Shown here one piece after another: positions 60,918-64,000 of a stretch of DNA of 64,000 nucleotides. The stretch lies in NCBI GenBank assembly GCA_026417415.1, contig JAOADG010000004.1:60785-124784 (forward strand), written 5' to 3'. How positions within the stretch are numbered: the stretch's first letter is position 1; each line of letters starts with the position of its first letter. The notes under the pieces are model-generated. The model had not been told where the DNA came from. It saw only the letters and a program-made list of their open reading frames with translations, and made no database searches. This DNA is from a bacterium (GTDB lineage Bacteria > Electryoneota > JAOADG01). The position numbers were made by a program, and so were the translations under genes.

Positions 60918-62162
60918 ATGCCTCGTTATGCATACATCATAACAGATGCTGAGGGTGTCCGAAGAGAAGATGTAATTCGTGCACCATCACAACACGCTGC
61001 AATGAATGCGTTAACCAAACGCGGTGCGCGCATTATCAGTTTGAAAGAGATTAAAACCCTTGAAGTTGAACGATTGTCTGTTGCAGAGGAAATACAACTC
61101 CAAATTTACAAATGGAGAACCCATGTACCGCTTAAAACGGTAGTGTTCTTCACAAGACAATTATCAACCATGTTCTCTGCAGGTTTAACCATAGAACGTT
61201 CAATTTCCAATTTGATGGTAGAAGAAAAAAATACCAAATTCAGAAAAGTGCTTGCGGAAATTGCGAATGATATCAAAAAAGGGATGTCTCTTTCAGAAGC
61301 ATTGGCGCAACATCCGGGTGTATTTGATGGATTATACGTTGCTACTGTTCGCGCGGGTGAAGTTTCTGGTTCATTGCACGTGGCTTTAGAACAATTGTCA
61401 GATTATTTAGAAGCAACAGCAGAAACGCGAAGAAAAGTTGTTTCTGCATTAACCTATCCGATTTTAGCCATCGTGTTTATGATTTTTATTGTTACTGTAT
61501 TGGTGGTGTTTGTTGTGCCCCAGTTTGCTGAAGTGTATGCAAAATTTGGTGCTGGATTACCCGGACCAACGCGACTTTTGGTTAATATTGCACAATTGTT
61601 ATCCCAAAACTTTTTACCAGTTACAGGGATTGTAATCGCAATCATTGTTGCTATTTGGATCATTTCTAAAACAGAACGCGGTGCCTTTGTAATTGATTCG
61701 ATTAAATTAAAAATACCAGTTTTTGGTGCATTAATTGAATACTCAATCATGAACAAATTTGCCCGCACTTTTGGGATCCTCATGGGCGCTGGTGTTCCGG
61801 TTTTGGAATCCTTTAATCAAGTTCAACGTGTGGTCAATAACGAAGTGATTGGTCGTGGAATCGTGGCTATAAAGAAAATGGTTAAAGATGGATTTGCGAT
61901 TTCAATTGCATTAAAGAAATCGGGTGTATTTCCTGCAACACTGGTTCAGTTGGTCCAAACCGGTGAGGAAACCGGTGAAATGGATAAGTTGTTAGAAAAA
62001 GCTGCATACTTTTATGAAAAGCAAGTGGATGCCATGGTAGAACGAATGACGTCATTAATAGAGCCCATGTTGATTATTATTTTAGGTGGTGTTGTTACAG
62101 CAATCCTTGTTTCTGTGTACCTACCTGTGTTTAAACTCGGTCGTGCAATTGGAAGAATGTAA
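60918..62162 (+). CDS. pilC: Type IV pilus inner-membrane platform protein PilC
   Basis: This 414-residue polytopic protein has two GspF repeats (~75-200 and ~280-400). The first is FTRQLSTMFSAGLTIERSISNL and the second FARTFGILMGAGVPVLESFNQV. Three or four membrane helices are visible (LTYPILAIVFMIFIVTVLVVFVV, GIVIAIIVAIWII, and a C-terminal one). The motif GEETGEMDKLLEKAAYFYEKQV is family-typical. AGGAG precedes the ATG with good spacing. It sits between PilB and a terminator and forms the platform on which PilB and PilT work. Confidence 0.96.
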   Translation: MPRYAYIITDAEGVRREDVIRAPSQHAAMNALTKRGARIISLKEIKTLEVERLSVAEEIQLQIYKWRTHVPLKTVVFFTRQLSTMFSAGLTIERSISNLMVEEKNTKFRKVLAEIANDIKKGMSLSEALAQHPGVFDGLYVATVRAGEVSGSLHVALEQLSDYLEATAETRRKVVSALTYPILAIVFMIFIVTVLVVFVVPQFAEVYAKFGAGLPGPTRLLVNIAQLLSQNFLPVTGIVIAIIVAIWIISKTERGAFVIDSIKLKIPVFGALIEYSIMNKFARTFGILMGAGVPVLESFNQVQRVVNNEVIGRGIVAIKKMVKDGFAISIALKKSGVFPATLVQLVQTGEETGEMDKLLEKAAYFYEKQVDAMVERMTSLIEPMLIIILGGVVTAILVSVYLPVFKLGRAIGRM

Positions 62163-62182
62163 AATCAACACAAACAATTTTG

Positions 62183-62210
62183 GAAAGGGGCGATTGCGCC
62201 CCTTTCTTTT
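62183..62210 (+). terminator. Rho-independent terminator after pilC
   Basis: GAAAGGGGCG (62183-62192) pairs perfectly with CGCCCCTTTC (62197-62206), with a 4-nt loop followed by TTTT. The pilD ATG follows 17 bases later. Confidence 0.88.
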
Positions 62211-62226
62211 GTAATTTCTTGATCTA

Positions 62227-63246
62227 ATGGCAGAAGTATATAAAGATTTTTTTCAAACTTATATATTCCTATTCGTCATTATTTTTGGTTTAATTTTGGG
62301 TAGTTTTGCAAATGTGTTAATTTGGAGAGTCCCACGAAAACTTTCCATCATCAAACCCAAGAGCCATTGTCCAAAGTGTAATCATCTTCTTAAGTGGTAT
62401 GAAAATATTCCAATTTTGTCCTATCTATTTCTTAAAGGCAAGTGTAGCAATTGTCATACTTCAATATCGTTTCGTTATCCGATGGTAGAATTAGCAACGG
62501 TAGGATTAGCGCTATGGCCCGCACTACGTTGGCAAGGTGAACTGTTACCTATCGGATACGCTTTATTTGCTAGCCCCATTTTAATTGCGCTCATTGTCAT
62601 TGATTGGGAGTTTTTAGAGTTACCCGATACTCTTGTGTTTTCACTAGGTGTTATTGGAATTGTAAATGTAGCAATTGCAAATGGAAGTTTGAATTTGATC
62701 GCTACCCTTGTGGTAACTACAAGTTTTTTACTAATTAGTGGACTTTTGTGGTGGATGTGGCGTCGTCCTTCAACACAAAATGAAGTTAACGAGGAAGAAG
62801 AAGATGAACATTTGGAACCATCTTTGAATGATCGATTATTGTGGGGAGGTGGTGCTTTTTTACTTGGCGCTGTAGCAACTGTTGGAAGCATCATCGGTAA
62901 CATCCATTTTTCAAGTTTTATATCCTTATGGGGAATGTTAACAGGAAGTGGTTTATTGCTTACCTTGTGGGGCGTTTTTGTATTCTTAAAAGGTGAAGAA
63001 TACATTGGTTTAGGTGATGTTAAACTAATGGGAGCACTCGGAATTCCAATGGGGCCCTATGTTATGTTACTAAGTTTTGTGATAAGCGCTGTCATTGGAA
63101 TTGTAACGTGGTGCATTGGAAAATGGTTTAGTAAACATTCATCTACTCAACCATTTGCTTATGGACCAGCATTGATTCTGGGGGTATGGATTTCTTGGAT
63201 GTATGGTCAACAATGGATTGAGTGGTATCTTAATTTTCTATTTTGA
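62227..63246 (+). CDS. pilD: Prepilin peptidase / N-methyltransferase PilD
   Basis: This 339-residue polytopic aspartic protease cleaves prepilin leaders after Gly and methylates the new N-terminus. The N-terminal methylase part has the zinc tetracysteine motif CPKC ... CSNC (~48-78). The protease Asp residues are in VIDWEFLELPD and GLGDVKLMGALG. A Glu-rich cytoplasmic insertion (NEVNEEEEDEHLEPSLNDR, ~185-205) makes it longer than the usual ~260-290. No clear ribosome-binding site precedes the ATG, and a terminator lies between it and pilC, so it may have separate or read-through expression. Confidence 0.95.
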   Translation: MAEVYKDFFQTYIFLFVIIFGLILGSFANVLIWRVPRKLSIIKPKSHCPKCNHLLKWYENIPILSYLFLKGKCSNCHTSISFRYPMVELATVGLALWPALRWQGELLPIGYALFASPILIALIVIDWEFLELPDTLVFSLGVIGIVNVAIANGSLNLIATLVVTTSFLLISGLLWWMWRRPSTQNEVNEEEEDEHLEPSLNDRLLWGGGAFLLGAVATVGSIIGNIHFSSFISLWGMLTGSGLLLTLWGVFVFLKGEEYIGLGDVKLMGALGIPMGPYVMLLSFVISAVIGIVTWCIGKWFSKHSSTQPFAYGPALILGVWISWMYGQQWIEWYLNFLF

Positions 63247-63302
63247 TGTTTTCTTTCTTGACTTAAATGAATTGTTGTTGTAGTTTGCTTGTTACAGGAA
63301 TT

Positions 63303-63310
63303 TACATTTG
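63303..63310 (+). promoter_or_regulatory. Possible -7 element upstream of the right-edge secreted protein gene
   Basis: TACATTTG fits the Bacteroidota TAnnTTTG -7 consensus 25 bases before the ATG. A TTTG lies 15 nt upstream, which is shorter than the expected 19-21 nt spacer, so the assignment is weak. Confidence 0.3.
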
Positions 63311-63334
63311 GGAATATTTTAGAAGGAGCTGAAA

Positions 63335-64000
63335 ATGAATAAAACGCTATTGTTAATCGTGTTGTTGCTAAGCATTTCAGTTGCATTTGCGGTAACACAC
63401 AAAGTTTCACCAGTTGTCAATCCTTATGAAAGAGCACCTCTGATTAATGGTGAAGAGACAATTGCTGTTGATGCTATAGGGGATCCATTTTTACCACCAC
63501 CTCCAATGGTAGATACGATCGGAAATGTTTTTCGTGCTGGTAGAACTTGGTACGAAGGGCAACATAACGGTACCATTGGACGTATGTTAGAAATTGATAC
63601 TGCTACAGGTCAAGTACACATGGTGTATATGCGTGGAATTGATTCTGGTGCAACCAACCGACACATTTTCTACAATGTGTTCAATCCAGCCACCAATTCA
63701 TTTTTGTTTGGACAATTTGGTCAAAGAGTTCCACCAGCCACCATTTCAAGATCAGGTTTTACTTCTATGGGATTTTATGCACCATCTGCTATACCTTTTG
63801 CAGCATTTCATGAAATTAACCCACGAGCAACAGGTGCAACTTCCAACGTTTACTTTGACATTGAATCGGGTATTGGTGCGTTTGTGGCTGATGCACCTAT
63901 GTCTTTGGCTTATTCAGGTGGGACGCAGATTACAGCGATTTGGCCCAGAATTTCAGTAGGACGAAATGGTGTGGTTCATGTCGTTACAACCCAAAGCACC
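63335..64000 (+). CDS. Secreted protein of unknown function, partial (C-terminus outside window)
   Basis: The frame is open to the window edge (222 codons). It has a clear signal peptide (MNKTLLLIVLLLSISVAFA) and AAGGAG 7 bases before the ATG. The visible part begins with a Pro-rich segment (FLPPPPMVD) and continues with beta-strand-like, Gly/Thr-rich sequence (MLEIDTATGQVHMVYMRGID, RISVGRNGVVHVVTTQ) that resembles the start of a beta-propeller or exo-alpha-sialidase-like repeat, though no Asp-box is certain. A sorting domain could be present beyond the window. It follows pilD by 88 bases and may be exported by the same envelope machinery. Confidence 0.8.
   Translation, partial: MNKTLLLIVLLLSISVAFAVTHKVSPVVNPYERAPLINGEETIAVDAIGDPFLPPPPMVDTIGNVFRAGRTWYEGQHNGTIGRMLEIDTATGQVHMVYMRGIDSGATNRHIFYNVFNPATNSFLFGQFGQRVPPATISRSGFTSMGFYAPSAIPFAAFHEINPRATGATSNVYFDIESGIGAFVADAPMSLAYSGGTQITAIWPRISVGRNGVVHVVTTQST

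Noticed and set aside
62475-63005. A 176-codon open frame on the minus strand inside pilD
   Set aside because: It is fully antisense to a prepilin peptidase with all its catalytic motifs and shows no protein family features.

Overview
The window is an AT-rich bacterial chromosome segment with densely packed genes. It most likely comes from the FCB (Bacteroidota/Chlorobiota/Ignavibacteriota/Kapabacteria) assemblage, not from classical Bacteroidia. Three things support this. A secreted subtilase and an M1 peptidase end in C-terminal sorting domains of the kind used by the type IX secretion system (YPNPF...IYNIQGK), and another secreted protein ends in a FlgD-like domain. PorV/FadL-like and other outer-membrane beta-barrels are present. 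One promoter (44554-44585) matches the Bacteroidota TTTG/TAnnTTTG consensus with a 20-nt spacer. The exact phylum is inference. I found no rRNA, tRNA, CRISPR array, insertion sequence or phage gene.

Region 1 (1-18.9 kb) holds metabolic and housekeeping genes: a membrane metallophosphoesterase (cut by the window edge), an uncharacterised TIM-barrel-like protein coupled to fumarylacetoacetase, a CNNM/CorC protein, a serine-synthesis pair (class V aminotransferase then phosphoglycerate dehydrogenase), and an RND-like 12-TM protein overlapping a Ppx/GppA phosphatase. These are followed by a receiver/histidine-phosphotransfer-like protein without a kinase domain, two exported peptidases, thpR, recA, recX, a Glu-rich disordered membrane protein and a c-type cytochrome lipoprotein.

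Region 2 (19-35.6 kb) holds mfd, an AmgK-like sugar kinase followed by a RapZ-C/MurU-like fusion (probable amino-sugar or cell-wall recycling), a TolB-like propeller, a winged-helix protein, an SppA protease fused to an outer-membrane-like domain, an N-formylglutamate-amidohydrolase-like protein, two glycosyltransferases, a thioredoxin-reductase-like ferredoxin-NADP reductase paired with a half-size ferritin-like protein, and gltX.

Region 3 (35.6-42.7 kb, minus strand) is a tightly overlapping envelope operon: OB-fold secreted protein, PorV-like barrel, helix-hairpin-helix plus beta-barrel protein, small coiled coil, M28/PDZ peptidase. The nucleic-acid-binding folds combined with outer-membrane barrels make it the best candidate here for an undescribed envelope (possibly DNA-handling) system.

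Region 4 (42.8-44.5 kb) has an ECF sigma factor with two small membrane proteins, one divergent and one downstream.

Region 5 (44.5-63.3 kb) is an essentially complete type IV pilus cluster: pilA, pilT, three minor pilin-like genes, pilMNOP, pilQ, an SLBB export protein, a 9-repeat Ig-like lipoprotein, pilB, pilC and pilD. It has structured leaders and hairpins between its transcription units. A secreted protein gene running off the right edge follows it. The housekeeping assignments are firm; roles for the embedded envelope proteins are inference.
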